The position numbers were made by a program, and so were the translations under genes. 64,000 bases of DNA. Source: Engraulis encrasicolus (lineage: Eukaryota > Chordata > Actinopteri > Clupeiformes > Engraulidae). How positions within the stretch are numbered: position 1 is the stretch's first letter; every line of letters begins with the position of its first letter. The stretch spans positions 22,002,002 through 22,066,001 of the forward strand of contig NC_085878.1 of the NCBI RefSeq assembly GCF_034702125.1, read 5' to 3'. The notes under the pieces are model-generated. The model had not been told where the DNA came from. It did no database searches and saw nothing but the letters and a program-made list of their open reading frames with translations. Shown here piece after piece: positions 10,670 to 53,160 of this stretch.

Positions 10670-12051
10670 ATGAATGAATAATAATTCCCTTGCTGGCTAA
10701 TTGTACGTAAGAACATAGACATGGCACAATGTTTTAAGTAAGCAATGAGTATCCAGCTTCAGGTTTAAAAGAAAAGGACAGGTCACACAACTAAACGTTT
10801 TCACCCCTTCTTGTGCTTCACTTGCTATTAGAATTTGGTCTGCACCATGAATATATGAACAATTTTTTTGTCATGGCAACAACCCTATCCTCTTAGCCCT
10901 GCAAGACGTAGTATAAAATGAAGAGTATAATCTGGCATTGCACAATTTGCAAAGCAGTAGGACCAACCCTTGGTCTTTTTTTTTCTTTTTTTTTACCTCA
11001 ATGGTGATTAACTAAATCAAACATGTCAAAAAGTCATGTCCAGAGCGAATACAGCAAACTCTTAGTGAAACAGAAATAAGCCTTGCTACACAGATAACAT
11101 TGTGATTGGATGGAGATGTCTTGGCCCAGCTACAATTTTCCCTTATGGTGTGATGCTAAACCAACCTGCCAGACGGAAAATATGTTGTGCCGCTTGGTGG
11201 GTTTGCCTAGTATACTAATGGTGATGTCCACTACACTGGCCCATATCTCAAAGTCTTGAATACCTTTTTTTTTCATTATAGTTTCCTGTGCAACTAAACT
11301 GCATGTAAAGAGGCCAGACCTTCAGCATGGGAGGCAGAGAGGACAGTATCTTACCAAGACTAACTCAAGAAAGATTTAAACATGCAAAGACACGGCCAAT
11401 ACAGCAATTAAGAGACCACTAAAGCCTATAAAATCAGTGGGTCCTTTGAAACACACCATGTTAACCAATGGTTAGACACACCAGCACCATTGACAGTAAG
11501 CTAACTTGTGCCAAGATTTTGTCATTCATGGACAAGTTAGCATATGAACATATCACGGCACACACTGTTCATTCAATACACTAATAATTAGCCTATCATT
11601 GTTACTGCATGTGAATGTCAGTATTTTAAAAAAGGATATTGTCAATGTCTGCTTCAAATGTAAATTTGACCTTAAGCTTTCAGGGTTGCTTCATTAGATA
11701 TTATTGTCAGTAGCAGTCACCATTTATCATAATGTTTTACTGTAATAATGTTATATTTGTCAATGTTTCTATATTCTACATTTTATGGGGTTTTTTTAAG
11801 AACACATGCATTCACATGTCTACCTGTTGTTCCATATTAATGTAAGTGAGGCAACATTTCTTTTCAATAATGTGCTGCTCGGACATTTTGCTCGCGCAAT
11901 TTTATTTTTTGTTTTATTTTAAATTGCAGTTTAATGTGATTGTTATCCTTTCACATGATGACTGGGCTTTGTATGGTAAACTATAATAATATCTGCAAAT
12001 TAATAATAAAAAATCAACACACTTTATTGTATCATATTATATGGTGTGACG
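10670..12051. other. 3' flank of the Schlafen gene
   Basis: AT-rich, no reading frame of quality. The earliest polyadenylation hexamer, AATAAA, overlaps the stop region at about 10660-10667. Others occur near 12004. No repeat boundaries seen. Confidence 0.4.
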
Positions 12052-12429
12052 TAGGGGTGGGCGATATGGCAAAAATGTTGTATCAAGATATTTTAACATG
12101 AAATCACGATTTCGATTTTTTATCACGATCTTCCATCCAAAAAATAAAAACAACAAAAAACAACTTTCATATACTTGCAATTTGTAATTTGCAGTCAATA
12201 AAATGTTAACACACTGATGAGACTCTCATAAAGTGTACAATTGGAATACAATAATGTAAAGAATAAAGTGAAGACATCAACACAAGTGAGAAAACATCAC
12301 TCTGATACTGATAATAAACATCCTCATTGCAAGACGATCTATACGATTTCTCCACTTTGGCAGATTCGAGACGATCTTTTACTCAATATCGCGATTCACG
12401 ATATAATATCGTCATATCGCCCACCCCTA
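12052..12429. mobile_element. hAT MITE with perfect 8-bp target-site duplication
   Basis: Terminal inverted repeat TAGGGGTGGGCGATATG / CATATCGCCCACCCCTA (17 bp perfect) flanked by GTGTGACG at 12044-12051 and 12430-12437. Length is 378 bp and it is non-coding. Confidence 0.88.
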
Positions 12430-12758
12430 GTGTGACGTCATCGGTCGAATGCTCCATTCATTTCAACGGGGCTCCCCAACGTTCGCACGTCTGTTATTTT
12501 TCGATAACGGACGGGTTGGTCTATAACAGACCGCTGTCAATGGCAACAAGACTTTTCACTGCTAAAGCGACTTTTCAACAAGACTCTAATCAGCTGCTGT
12601 GATAGACAACACCTGTTGTTCTGGCTACCTAGCTGTTGCCTAGCGGTGTTCCACAACGGCACTGTTTTGTTTTGCGCAGCAACAATCTTAACATTAAATA
12701 GGCCTAAAGAAATGTCCCCGCCATGTGTGAATCATTTAAGTATATCCATATAATAAGC

Positions 12759-12876
12759 GGGTTAACTTTCGGCGAGTCGGTCGCTTTGTGGAATAGCAGC
12801 ACTTCAGAGAGAACAAAAGATTCTCTCTGTCGTGCTGCTATTCCACGGTAGCGACCTTCTCGCCGAACGTTAACCC
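12759..12876. repeat. Compact palindrome
   Basis: Arms of about 53 bp (GGGTTAAC..TTCGGCGAG and TGTGGAATAGCAGCAC matched by their complements) separated by about 10 bp (ACAAAAGA). It could fold into a long hairpin. Origin is probably a small MITE. Confidence 0.7.
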
Positions 12877-13015
12877 TTACATATTCTCTTCTTGCCTGAG
12901 TGTAGTGTAGCTAGGCCTATCTTCCATGACCCCTCCCTTTCTATAGGCCTAATTAATAAAGCTTTCATTCTGAATGAAGCTTAGTTCCGCTTTGTAAACG
13001 TCATGTAAACACCTC

Positions 13016-13827
13016 TGGTAACACTTTAGAATAATGGATGCAAAAAAGCATTATAAAGACTTAATAAATAATTAACTATTGATGAACAAAACATTAACAA
13101 ACGTTTGTAAATTACTAGGAAATGTTAAAAAAGGAAATGCTATGTTAATATTTTATATTTATCAAACATTTACAAGTTGCTTGTAAATGAATAAAATACT
13201 CTGTTATAAGGTGTGTACAATCTTGCATATATCATTTGTAGATATTTTATAAAGCATTAATAAAACTTAACTAATAATAAAAACATTTTTTAATGTTTTA
13301 TTCATCATTAGCATGAGCATACAGCATGAGGAAACTCATGGTGGCATACAACGACAGCATGAGGCTGCTGCTCAGAATTCCTAGGAGGTCAAGTGCCAGC
13401 CAAATGTTTGTCAATGCTGGGGTACCTACTTGTGCAGCTGTGCTGCGTAATCTTATGTATAAATTCATGTGCAGGGCATCTGAGTCACAAAATACTCTAG
13501 TTGCTGTCCTGGCCAGCCCTAAATGTAGCTCTGTGAGACTCTTCTCAAGCATGTGGAATCACTGGCGAGCATGCTTGTATGTGGGACATTGACTTGAGAA
13601 TTATGATACATCTGTGTTTTTTTTCCCCTTCTTTTTCTTTGTCAGTTGTTCCTGGTTTTTGTTTGTTTGTTTTTTGTTTGTATTGTTTTTAAATCATGTA
13701 CTGTGTTGTGATGCTTTGTCTTTTTAATGTGATATGGATCCCCCTGGGTCTGGAATAAAGAATGAATTGAATTAGTTAATTATTTACTGAGTCTTTACTA
13801 AGGATCATTATTATAAAGTGTTACCTC
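13016..13827. mobile_element. GGTAACACTTTA-ended element split by a LINE 3' end
   Basis: The left tip GGTAACACTTTAGAATAA at 13016 and the right tip ATTATAAAGTGTTACC ending at 13827 are inverted copies, like the element in Schlafen intron 2. The interior carries a LINE fragment. Confidence 0.6.
13300..13775 (+). mobile_element. 5'-truncated RTE/Rex3-like LINE 3' end
   Basis: An open frame at 13326-13592 reads LMVAYNDSMRLLLRIPRRSS, then ASQMFVNAGVP and LRNLMYKFMCRA. This matches the C-terminal part of RTE-like reverse transcriptase polyproteins as I recall them. The 3' tail reads GGAATAAAGAATGAATTGAA. Only the far C-terminus remains, so it is a dead copy. Confidence 0.65.
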
Positions 13828-14065
13828 CCAAGACAAAAATCGGGTCATCAAAGCTTGTAAATGGTTAATAAAAAGGGGTCCCTAAAGAAAAAGGTTGGGA
13901 ACAACTGCTCTAGTCAGTCCAGTGTGTAATTTAGTCATTTATTTCCACAAATTGCAAATGAGCTCTTTTTAATGAATATTGATCTGGTCTGGCCAGAGAA
14001 GATTTTTCATCCAAATATGTCCATGATGTTTATGACTGGTATAAGACCCGATGGTTCTTGTTTCC

Positions 14066-25955
<11,890 letters not shown>

Positions 25956-28900
25956 CAGGCAGGCAAGCAGCCCCCGTCTATGACAGGTCTTCAGTTTATA
26001 CTCTACGGTGGAAAAATCAGAGAAGAAATCTCTTTAAAAAAAATGAATTGTCCACATAATGTTTGTACATCATACATGATGTAAAATAACATGTTACAGC
26101 TGTTTAAATTGCATGTCCTAAGTTGTAGAATATTTTAGACAATTGATTTGAAAATGGTGGATGGCATAACATTAAAAACAACACTGTGCGTTGCGAGTTA
26201 TCAGAAAGGAAGGTTCCAAGATACACATCAATGTCTTATTATGCAAAAGCACTAAAATGTCATGAGTTACAATATCTGCAACTGTGGGATCTAAGGGAAA
26301 GGCTCATGGTGATGTTTACTTGATACTTGATCTTCATTCTTTTCAAGACGTGCAATTCTGTATCACAGATCTTATCATGGACGCATTGCACTGGGCTGGC
26401 CAGACTAGGCCTACTGTGAGATTGAGAGATAGCTGATACTTCACCCTCAACACAGAGCCCTACAGCGATTCGTGGCCAAGTGACGATATAGCGTGCGATA
26501 CAGTTGCAACACACAGCCTTGCTGTCTGTCTTCACCACTTGCCAGTTTCAGATCCTCTTATCTCAGCTGCAAGTCACCTTTCCATTTATCAATACATTCA
26601 TCTGACAGCTTGAATGGCACTGTGTAATAAACAGGATAACTGATCCAATAATAATAAAAAAATCAAAATAAAAGTAAAATATCCAAATATATTAAATACG
26701 TGTGAACATTTAACAGTGTAAAGTATCATTTCAGATTGAAGGACAGGTGGCAAACATGAGGTAGGTAAAACGTTGCACCCCTAAGGTCAACAAAGGGTCA
26801 GTGTCAATTGATTTTTTTGCTTAGAATATACAGCATCTTTGGCATTTTTCTGATGTTATGGGATCTGTTTGTTTGTGTCTCTTTGCCCTCTCAAACATAG
26901 AACCTCACAAATCCACAACTTTTATTCAAGTAAAGGTAGACTTTTTTTCTCATTTTATTTCTTGGAGCTCCAAGAAATAAAAGACTAAAAAAAGAACAGT
27001 AAGCACTGTATGGGTTAGGTTTTCTGAACTTTCATCTTTCACCAAGTTTTCCTGTCTCACACCTGCACCTGTGTTGCTTTAAAACTGAAACTGAAAATGT
27101 GATACAGGCTATTTATGTTAAAACTGATAAAAGAACAGAATTTGACACACAAGAGATCAATCAAAATACTGAAGCCTTCTTTGTATCCTGAAGGATGTAG
27201 GCCTACTTAATGATCAACAAGCTCTACTAACACTATCACCATAAGTGGCTATTGATCAAGTTCACTAGTCCTACTTAATTCACAATTCCATTAATCTCTC
27301 CCAAAAACTTTCAAATTGAAATACATGTATCTTAAATCACAAGTCTTACAAATACTGGTAATTCACAATGCCACAGTTAAAAACTAAATGAAACAAACAA
27401 AACATATCAACTTCCAACATTCCTGGTTCCTCACTTTCCTTAACATTAAACTGCAGTCCAATAAAATTCATGTCTCACCTGATAAGATTTTAAGAGAATA
27501 TGAATCCCTTCCTTTCAATGCTCTCGTCAAAATGGGGAAACACACTCTGACAACAGGGGTTAATATTCACAAAACTCACAGGTATGTGTTAACGAAAGAA
27601 GAAGGCAAACTGGTTTCACCAACACTAATAAATGAGCCGACATCACACACCTCGTGGGTTGGTTGGAGAGCACAGCCCTATGAGTTACTGCTACGTCAAG
27701 CCAGTCTTCCAGCTACTGTACTGTATGATACCTAAACAAGGTCTAGATCAGGGGTGTCAAACATAAAGCCCGGGGGCCGGATGTAGCCCGTCAAGTGGTT
27801 CAATACAGCCTCTGGTAGAGAAAAAAGGTGTCTGAGATTTCAGGACTGAGCTGTAGGTGTCTGAGATTTTGCCTTTTTTTGCTCGCCATTTACAGTCAAT
27901 GTTTCTTATAAGGGCTGTCAAGCGATTTTTTTAAAAATCACGGTTAATCTCAGAAATTCCATAGGTAACCGTGATTAATACCAACTTTAATTCCATGTTT
28001 ATTTTTTATTATTATTTTGCATTTCAAGACCCACTTATGCAGGATCTTGTGTAGCACAATGAACATGTTCTAAGTACAATTTATACAATTTATGGAATGT
28101 TTATATGCATCAGAAGTTGAGATACTTAGGCTGACAGTACCTTTTCCCAAACATTTATTTGTTTAACAGGTATTTTTGTAGGTGTTTTAGGTATGAATGG
28201 GTTAAAGCCCATAATTCAAAGTATTTCTGACCAGATGAACTCAACAAATTGCAGTTTGATCATTTATTCCCATTCATCATTCATTTTAAACACTTGAACA
28301 GTTTAATATTTACTGGACATTCAAGTTCTCTTGATTTGAAGCACTTTGGCCTTCTAAGCCTATCAAAGCCATAGGAGTAAATTCCCTTTTGGCTCCTTCT
28401 GATATGTCTGATATGTTTTTTTGGTACAGTTATACTGTAGAGCTCATCACAACCTTTAATTTGATATATAGAACTCATTTGACACTCAGATTATGCTGGG
28501 AATGCTGGGAAATTCTACTCATGATTAAAAAATTAAGATGTTAATTAGTTTAATCGCAATTCACACGTTAATGTTGACCATCCACCTTGAGATGATTGAC
28601 TAGCTATGTGATTCTGATAAGCCGAAATAGGAAAACATAGGGAAATGCGATATTTGCAATTCTGCTACTGCTCCTGCCCACATGACATCAAATTGATTGC
28701 ATGTGGCATGGTCGGATTAAGATGACCTGGGGCTCCTAGGCTACAGGTGGCTGAGGGCCCCGCAGAGGGTCAATCAGGGGCCCCTGGCAAGTTTATCAGA
28801 TGGACTAAAAATGGCACAGAACAATTTTCCAAAAGGACAAATAAACTATCTATTTATCTATCTATCTATCTATCTATCTATCTGTGCACTAATCTGACCC

Positions 28901-30467
28901 TGGTGGCACACCTGGTCTGGATCAAGGTCTGGCATTTTTATATTGAAGCTCTCAAGCTGATGTATTGATTAATGTGCATTGTCCTATCCAAATAAACAAA
29001 TGAATGAATGAAAAAGGTCTCCACCCTTTCTGGGATTAAGGGCTCAGTCATTCGGTTTGAGAATCTGTAGGCCTATTGAGGGTTACTTGTTCAAAATGGT
29101 CTACTGAATGAAAGTCTTGACAGTCCTCTCGAATGACTGATTGTATAATTGTTAGCTTGTCATGACTAATAAATGCTTGTTATGCAAGTGCTGTAATTTT
29201 AAAAAGGAAAAATACAGAAAGAGATAACCAAGTCACCATTTACAAACATCCCTCACAGGCACCTCCAAAGCTTCATAATGTCTACCTGGTACTCATTGGT
29301 TTCATGTTGGTGACTTTTGATCTAGATTTAAAAACACCAACACATCTAACACCCTGCAAATGACCTTAAACGTGATGTGAGATGTTGATGTAAATTTTAA
29401 AAGCAAAAATGTGAAAAATATTCATTATTATATAAGAATTTAGACTTCCACCTGACCATGGATGAATTTTGACTAAGGTTCAGGATCAGTCTTTCGACTC
29501 CAGGCTTGGATTGGGTGGGTTAACAGCATCTTTTTTCCACTTCTAAAACCCAATGAGTGATCATTTGCACTCAAAAGTAATGAGTTTCAGCAAAACTTTC
29601 AGCAAAAGTGTGTGAAGTGTAAAAAAAAAGGTGTACGTGAGAAAAAAGCCAAAGCGTCAGGAGCCATGACCAGAATATAATTCCTCCCGTGGAGATGGCA
29701 GACAGAATTACATAGGCTTACATTTTTGTTTCGTTTTGTTGACTGCTTCAGTCCAGTAAAAAAAATTGAATTGAAATTACCTTCACAATTAGTAGCACCC
29801 ACATCATTGTTTAATTTTTAACCTTTAACCTTCTCCATTCTAGTCTATGATCTGGTCACCCGCATGAATATTTTCTTTGTGTTTGAATGAACTCAGCTAC
29901 TGTAATGGTTTTACTGAAACCAAACAAATCCACAGGACACAAGCATTAGACCCAGGGCAGGTTTTTAATGAGCTAAATCAAAAACATGGTTCTCTTTTTT
30001 TCCTCTCTGGAATGATCATAATTTCAAAATGTCAAGAGTCAAAAATTCTGTTCATTTGCAGCAGGGATCAGTAAATACAGTAAGTAGTGCACCAGCCCCC
30101 TATAGAGGGTAAATATTTGCCCATTTTCAAGGCCATTGGTCCGCTATCTGTGAATGGCCTCAGCTCAACAGTGTAAGACATCAGGCTATTCGAGAGGATT
30201 TTTTCTTTTTTAAACTTTGACCGACTTGCTAGGGTTTTAAGTGTCCATTGCTAGCATGTCTCGTTGGCATCAAGTCTAAATGTACAAAAGGGGCCGGCCT
30301 TGGAGACCAATCAGTCCTCAAGAGTCAGTCAGTTAGTCGATCTCAGCCAATGGATGGACGGCGCAGGTCTGGTAGGCAGTCTGCCGAAGGGGATGAGGGA
30401 GGAATGGAGAGAAGGAGAGATGGGGGGGGGATTGGTCCCATGGGTGCTCCGTCTCAGTTTTGCCCCT
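25956..30467. other. Intergenic region between ZP gene start and taldo1 end
   Basis: No supported gene. Visible: an IRF-type motif at 27087, a hAT-like end AGGGGTGTCAAAC near 27752, repeat-like inverted ends around 27905 and 28560 (GCGATT / AATCGC), a GGGGCCCC-type repeat at 28700-28800 and a short (ATCT)n at 28848-28882. It should contain the ZP promoter and the taldo1 3' untranslated region. Confidence 0.4.
27087..27096 (+). promoter_or_regulatory. Possible IRF/ISRE-type motif
   Basis: GAAACTGAAA matches GAAANNGAAA, the core bound by interferon regulatory factors. It lies 1.1 kb upstream of the ZP gene start. A single short motif is weak evidence. Confidence 0.2.
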
Positions 30468-41194
<10,727 letters not shown>

Positions 41195-41213
41195 TATGTA
41201 CGAGAACAGAGAG

Positions 41214-41223
41214 CCTTTATATA
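41214..41223 (-). promoter_or_regulatory. TATA-like box of taldo1
   Basis: TATATAAAGG on the minus strand, only about 20 bp upstream of the first ATG (41194) and 50 bp upstream of the second (41164). Confidence 0.5.
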
Positions 41224-41494
41224 CCCAAGCGCGTGAAACGAATTGGAATGTCTGGCCCGCAAAAGCAGCAACGAGGACGGGAGCGCGTACGTGCAGTGAC
41301 AGACAGAGGCCAGAGTCGCGCGTGGAGAGGGGCGGGGCTGTAGGCGGGATGAAATGGCAAGGAAATAAGTGTTAACCAATGCTCACTGAGATTTTGTTGC
41401 ACACATTGTCTCAGCTCATGAATCATCCAATAGGGTTGCAGGGGAGTGGCAGGTAGTACCACTGAAAGAGTTCACTCAAACAAGTGGTCTACAT

Positions 41495-41856
41495 CAGTGT
41501 TTCTCAACCTTTTTTTAAGGCAAGGCACCCTTTCAATTCATTAAACATTTCAAGGCACCCCAAACCAACAAGCCGTAACATGGCATCGCATCCGATACCA
41601 CAAAAGCTTAGAAAAGTAACACATTTGGAGACGTCACATGACCTACATTCAAAGTTGCAGCTGACTGGGGCGACCTCTATTTACTTTATTGTGCGTAAAT
41701 GGCAGATGAAAGATTCCACTGACTAACATTAACTTAACAATTTAGACAAATATGTATCATATTACATAATTTATTTATCAACCACGTTTCTGCGGCACCC
41801 CTGAGGGGGGCACGCGGCACCCCAGGGTGCCCCGGCACCCCTGTTGAGAAACACTG
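41495..41856. mobile_element. hAT MITE, copy 1
   Basis: Terminal inverted repeat CAGTGTTTCTCAAC / GTTGAGAAACACTG, 362 bp, perfect 8-bp duplication GTCTACAT at 41487-41494 and 41857-41864. Nearly identical copy at 52803-53160. Confidence 0.92.
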
Positions 41857-42269
41857 GTCTACATCTTATGATTTCATTTGATGTAATTTTTAAAATCTAT
41901 CTATCTCTTTATGTATTATGCACTTTCAATATTTCACTGTTGGTATTTACGCTCTAAGACACAAATTAGCTTATACTGATGTAACAACCAAATCATGACA
42001 TATCACAAACAAAACACCCAATCGTTAAAAAAAAAGGAAATTGAGGTGCGAACTTCAAAAGGTGCGCGTGTTTACTGTCAATTTGTTGAATCATGGGGAT
42101 CCCAGTCACTTTGGGGATCACAGACTGTACGGTGGGGTACATCCTTTTTAAACTTCTGGTAGTTCTATACAGTGTCCAGTAGAGGGTAGTAGTGTTAAAC
42201 ATAAAAACATCAAAAACAAACATTTTGGGTTTTGGTGGTGCTGTCCAAGAAAAAGTTTTAACATCAGTC

Positions 42270-42439
42270 CGTTAGGGGACAGATTCGCTTTCCTTCAGCA
42301 GCTGTTTTTCTAACCGAGCTGGAATCAAACGCGACGCTTTGGAGGGAGACTCCACAACGTTTCTCTGGCCTTTCACATAGAAACCATAGCCTCCGGAGAT
42401 ATTAGGCCAGCCATAAAGCCACCATAAATCTAGCCTGAG
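42270..42439 (+). other. Possible untranslated first exon
   Basis: GC-balanced unique sequence ending CCTGAG|gtaagt, a near-consensus donor, about 1.1 kb upstream of taldo1 on the opposite strand. No long open frame. It could start a gene with a large first intron reaching through the rest of the window. Confidence 0.25.
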
Positions 42440-49059
<6,620 letters not shown>

Positions 49060-49070
49060 ATCATTTTGCT

Positions 49071-50400
49071 GTGTTAGGTCAAATGCAAGACAGTGTCATA
49101 GGCCAGAAGTATTTGGCTTGGGGCATGTCTGCCATTACAGATTGGATAAACAGTAACTTCCTAAAATTAAATGAAGATAAAACTGAAGTGTTGCTCATTG
49201 GGCCTAAGAAAAAACGTGCAAAACTCCACTCAAGCCTAGGTGACCTAAGCATACACATTAAAGATAAGGTTACTAGCCTAGGTGTGGTCATAGACTCGGA
49301 TTTGAGCTTTGAGCCTCACATCAACAAGATAACAAAATCTGCTTTTTTCCATCTTAGAAATGTCAACAAAGTGCGCGGCTTGGCCCCCCGACAAGACGCT
49401 GAGAAACTTATTCATGCCTTTGTCACCAGTAGGATAGACTACTGCAATGCTCTCTTCTCTGGTCTCCCAAAAAAATTAATTGACAAATTGCAACTCATTC
49501 AAAATTCTGCGGCAAGAATCCTAACAAGAACCAGATTGAGAGAGCACATCTCTCCTGTCTTGGCAGACCTGCACTGGTTACCTGTCTCATACAGAATCGA
49601 CTTTAAGATTCTGCTCACAGTATTTAAAGCATTAAATGGACTTGCCCCTAGCTATATCTCAGACATGCTTTCTTTTTATGCCCCTGCTCGAGCTCTCAGG
49701 TCCACTGATGCCAAGCTGCTAAGGACCCCCACCCCCCCGCAGAAGAAGATCGGCGACGCCGCGTTTGCCTGCTATGCGCCCAAGAGATGGAACGCCCTCC
49801 CCATCGAGATCCGATCAGCCACCTCCGTCGACTCCTTTAAGAAGCAGCTGAAGACCCACCTCTTCATCCTTGCCAACTCCTAGCTGCCAAGGCGTCATAG
49901 TGTCCCAGCCGCCGCAGCGCCCTTACTACTACTCGCAATCCAGCCCTGGCAGGGGGCTCCCCTAGGTGGCCGCTGGTCTCTGCCTGAGGTTTCTTCCTGA
50001 CTACAGGGGGTCTTTTTTCTCAGACCTCACTGAGCTTTTTTTTCCCCCTCACAAACTATGATTCAAGCGAAAGGGAGTTTTTCCTCACCCCTGATGCCAC
50101 CAGGGGCCGCACCTGAGCGCCCAATCTCTGTGTGACTATCTATGACTTATGATAGGCCCAGCCACTATGGACCTTACACATCTAAGAATCCTGGTCCTAA
50201 CCTACGTTGACCTTATGACTCTACATTCTCTGTCTATCTCTTCTTCCTCTGCCTTCCTGCTTTTTCTGCCTCTCCTCTATACCTCTCCTTTTAAATCTAT
50301 CTCTAACAATGTTTTTTCCCATTTGTTAAGCACTTTGAGTTACATGCCTTGTATGACACAGTGCTATACAAATACAATTATTATTATTATTATTATTCTT
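49071..50400 (+). mobile_element. 5'-truncated L2-like LINE
   Basis: An open frame (49071-49883, 270 codons) carries the C-terminal reverse-transcriptase region: WINSNFLKLNEDKTEVLLIG, LGVVIDSDLSFEPHI, RIDYCNALFSGLPKK, REHISPVLADLHWLPVSYRI and YAPKRWNALPIEIRSA. The tail (GCTATACAAATACAATTATT repeated ATT) is the usual L2-type 3' end. The catalytic YxDD block and endonuclease are absent, so this is a truncated insertion, though its surviving frame is uninterrupted and hence fairly young. Confidence 0.88.
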
Positions 50401-50909
50401 GTTCAAGTGTGTGTCAAATAGCAGACAGATTTGTTGGAAGATCGGGGTCGTCAGGTGTCAAAACAATAGTTTCCTTTCACCTCTAGTGTAAGTAGCATAA
50501 TGTGATTGATTCCGGTGGCAAAGAACAGTGTCTTGAGCAAGGTCGTCTGTCAGTATAGCAGACTCCCGGGCTGCTTTAGTCAGGCGTGACACATCCTTAC
50601 TGCTTATGCAGTGTATTACTTATAAAAGGCAGCGAAAGAGTAGGAAAACCCAGACAGTCTTTGTGCAAGCTTTGGAGTTTAGGTTGAGTTTCTTCTTCAT
50701 CAGTCGCCTTCTTATCTTACAGATCGGGTTTGTAGCAGAAACAGCAGAATAACACACACAACATACAGTACAGAGCAAACGGACACAACATAAGCAGGAT
50801 TACAGTTTTCAGGTTTTTTTTCCGCCGTCCAGAGTTGCCATTTTTCATCAGACAAAATGACAGATGCGAAGTTGTCACAGGTTAACATTAGCCAGTTGAA
50901 GCACACAGG

Positions 50910-51497
50910 CAGGGGGGACCGACAGGGGGGGACAAACAGGTATGTTGTCCTGGGCCCAGGGAGACAGGGGGCCCAGAATTGGGTAGCTATTACATTGTAT
51001 GAATTAGTGGTGTGGATCGGCACTGCCCTCACGATCCGATTCGATCACGATTCGGGAGGTAGTAGATCCGATTCGATTCGATTCTATTAGATCCAATCCG
51101 ATTCGATTCAATTCTACAATGCATTGCAATGCATTACATTTCTACTGAACGCAAAGCAAATGTTCAGCCATGATGAGGAAATACAAGTAGTCAGATACTG
51201 AGCAACAATTTATTGGCTGTTTTCTGTATCAGTCTGTATCAGTCTTGCAATGTTTTGAAGTGTTTTTATTTCATTTAACATTCATTTGCTCCCGAAATAT
51301 CCATGGAAGTAATTGAAACTTAAAAAAATTGCCGGATTGATTCTGGAACTTGCCGGATCTGGATCTGGATCGTCCATGCCCCGGATCGATTCGGATCGCC
51401 GAATCGATCATTGTTGACACCACTAGTATGTATTGGGTTGGAGGCCCTGTCAGATTACTTTGTCCTGGGCCCTTCAAAAGCTGTCAGTGCCCCTGGA
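50910..51497. mobile_element. GGGCCC-rich hAT relative, split by another hAT
   Basis: Shares GGGGGACAAACAGG, TCCTGGGCCCAGG and CTTTGTCCTGGGCCC with the small hAT at 15791-15937 and 45767-45918. Interrupted at 51005-51425. Confidence 0.6.
51005..51425. mobile_element. hAT MITE nested in the repeat at 50.9-51.5 kb
   Basis: Ends TAGTGGTGT / ACACCACTA, 421 bp. Flanks GTATGAAT and GTATGTAT agree at 7 of 8 positions. The interior is rich in GATCCGATTCGATTCGATT-type words. Confidence 0.7.
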
Positions 51498-51686
51498 AGC
51501 ACAGCATTATAAATTTGCCCTAACCAGAACGGCAATGACCCAGTCGTACCGCATTACTTAAGGCCCTGTGTTGTGTCATAGTAGTGTACTTTCAATGACT
51601 ATGACAGCGTTTCAGTGGTGGAATAGTGTTCATTATGGCGCTACATTCTGCACTTAATATGGTTGAGACTTAATTTAGAACCAGTT

Positions 51687-52802
<1,116 letters not shown>

Positions 52803-53160
52803 CAGTGTTTCTCAACCTTTTTTTAGGCGAGGCACCCTTTCAATTCATGAAAAAATTCAAGGCACCCCAAACCAACAAGCCGTAACATGGCATCGCATCC
52901 GATACCACACAAGCTTTGAAAAGTAACACATTTGGAGACGTCACACGACCTACGTTCAAAGTTGCAGCTGACTGGGGTGACCTAAATTTACTTCATTGTG
53001 CGTAAATGGTAGATGAAATATTCCACTGACTAACATTAACATATCAATTTAGACAAATATGTATTATAGTACATTTATTTATCAGCCACGTTTCCGCGGC
53101 ACCCCTGAGGGCGGCCTGCGGCACCCCAGGGTGCCCCGGCACCCCTGTTGAGAAACACTG
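52803..53160. mobile_element. hAT MITE, copy 2
   Basis: 358 bp, same ends as 41495-41856, perfect 8-bp duplication CACTAGAG at 52795-52802 and 53161-53168. Confidence 0.92.

Noticed and set aside
27388..27735. 115-codon plus-strand frame
   Set aside because: No domain, poor composition, no splice or start support.
49071..49883. Host gene encoding a 270-residue protein
   Set aside because: The sequence is the C-terminus of an L2-like reverse transcriptase with an L2-type 3' tail; it is a truncated LINE.
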